The notes under the pieces: model-generated | What the model saw: the letters and a program-made list of their open reading frames with translations, nothing else | Told to the model about the DNA's origin: nothing | The model's database searches: none | Position numbers and translations under genes: made by a program | Shown: in pieces, positions 23,821 to 23,855 of the stretch | Layout of the letters: each line of letters starts with the position of its first letter | Position numbering within the stretch: position 1 is the first letter of the stretch | IMG/VR virus record: IMGVR_UViG_3300046468_001700 | Span: 1 to 23,855 of that record | DNA length: 23,855 nucleotides | Reading direction: 5' to 3' (one strand) | From: a virus

Positions 23821-23855
23821 TACTTTTTTCTCTTTCTAATTGATGATGTTCGTTT

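Noticed and set aside
23821-23855. C-terminus of an upstream gene
   Set aside because: Two frames end here (one at TAG, one at TAA overlapping the ATG at 23820); 35 bases cannot tell which, if either, is real.

Overview
This window reads as part of the genome of a tailed double-stranded DNA phage, most likely a podovirus-type phage of an unidentified, probably aquatic, bacterium. The evidence is a terminase large subunit with its ATPase and nuclease residues, a portal protein, one giant virion or ejection-type protein, and a dense block of tail fibre and appendage genes. Every supported gene is on the minus strand, so transcription runs from the right edge to the left edge. Coding is almost continuous: gaps are 0 to about 70 bases and several genes overlap by 1, 4 or 11 bases. 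No tRNA, rRNA, insertion sequence, CRISPR array, convincing promoter or rho-independent terminator was seen. The sequence does not name the host, and free phage versus prophage cannot be decided.

Layout in transcription order. (1) Packaging start, 23820 to 21666: two very small, very basic proteins (37 and 96 aa) lead directly into the terminase large subunit, which uses a GTG start placed immediately after the TAA of the 96-aa gene. (2) Giant-protein block, 21642 to 8859: a 484-aa disordered charged protein of unknown role, then one 3772-aa open frame filling 47 % of the window. It has a Gly-rich hydrophobic module, an HExxH metallopeptidase-like motif, long charged coiled-coil and linker regions, and a C-terminal region typical of phage large polyvalent proteins (LPD38-like). 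(3) Portal, 8856 to 6838. (4) Tail appendage block, 6817 to 1: a 654-aa protein with eleven PxxGP repeats (14-residue period) and a seven-repeat beta-propeller; a 126-aa relative with the same repeat; 93-aa and 43-aa small proteins; a stand-alone fibronectin III-like domain; a protein carrying the N-terminal fibre motif known from major tropism determinant; an 836-aa tail fibre; a 106-aa protein sharing the fibre's N-terminal motif; and a 157-codon open fragment of another beta-rich protein running off the left edge.

How they fit together (inference from families and position): the terminase fills the head through the portal; the giant protein and perhaps the 484-aa protein would be carried in the virion and enter the cell with the DNA; the left-hand block builds the appendages that contact the host. 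The major capsid, scaffold and tail tube genes are not recognisable here and presumably lie beyond the left edge.

Most noteworthy: the giant polyvalent protein with a metallopeptidase motif and three copies of an ALGSS(Y/F) motif written with different codons; the PxxGP repeat family shared by two neighbouring genes; and the repeated arrangement of a long appendage protein followed closely by a short one with a related N-terminus.
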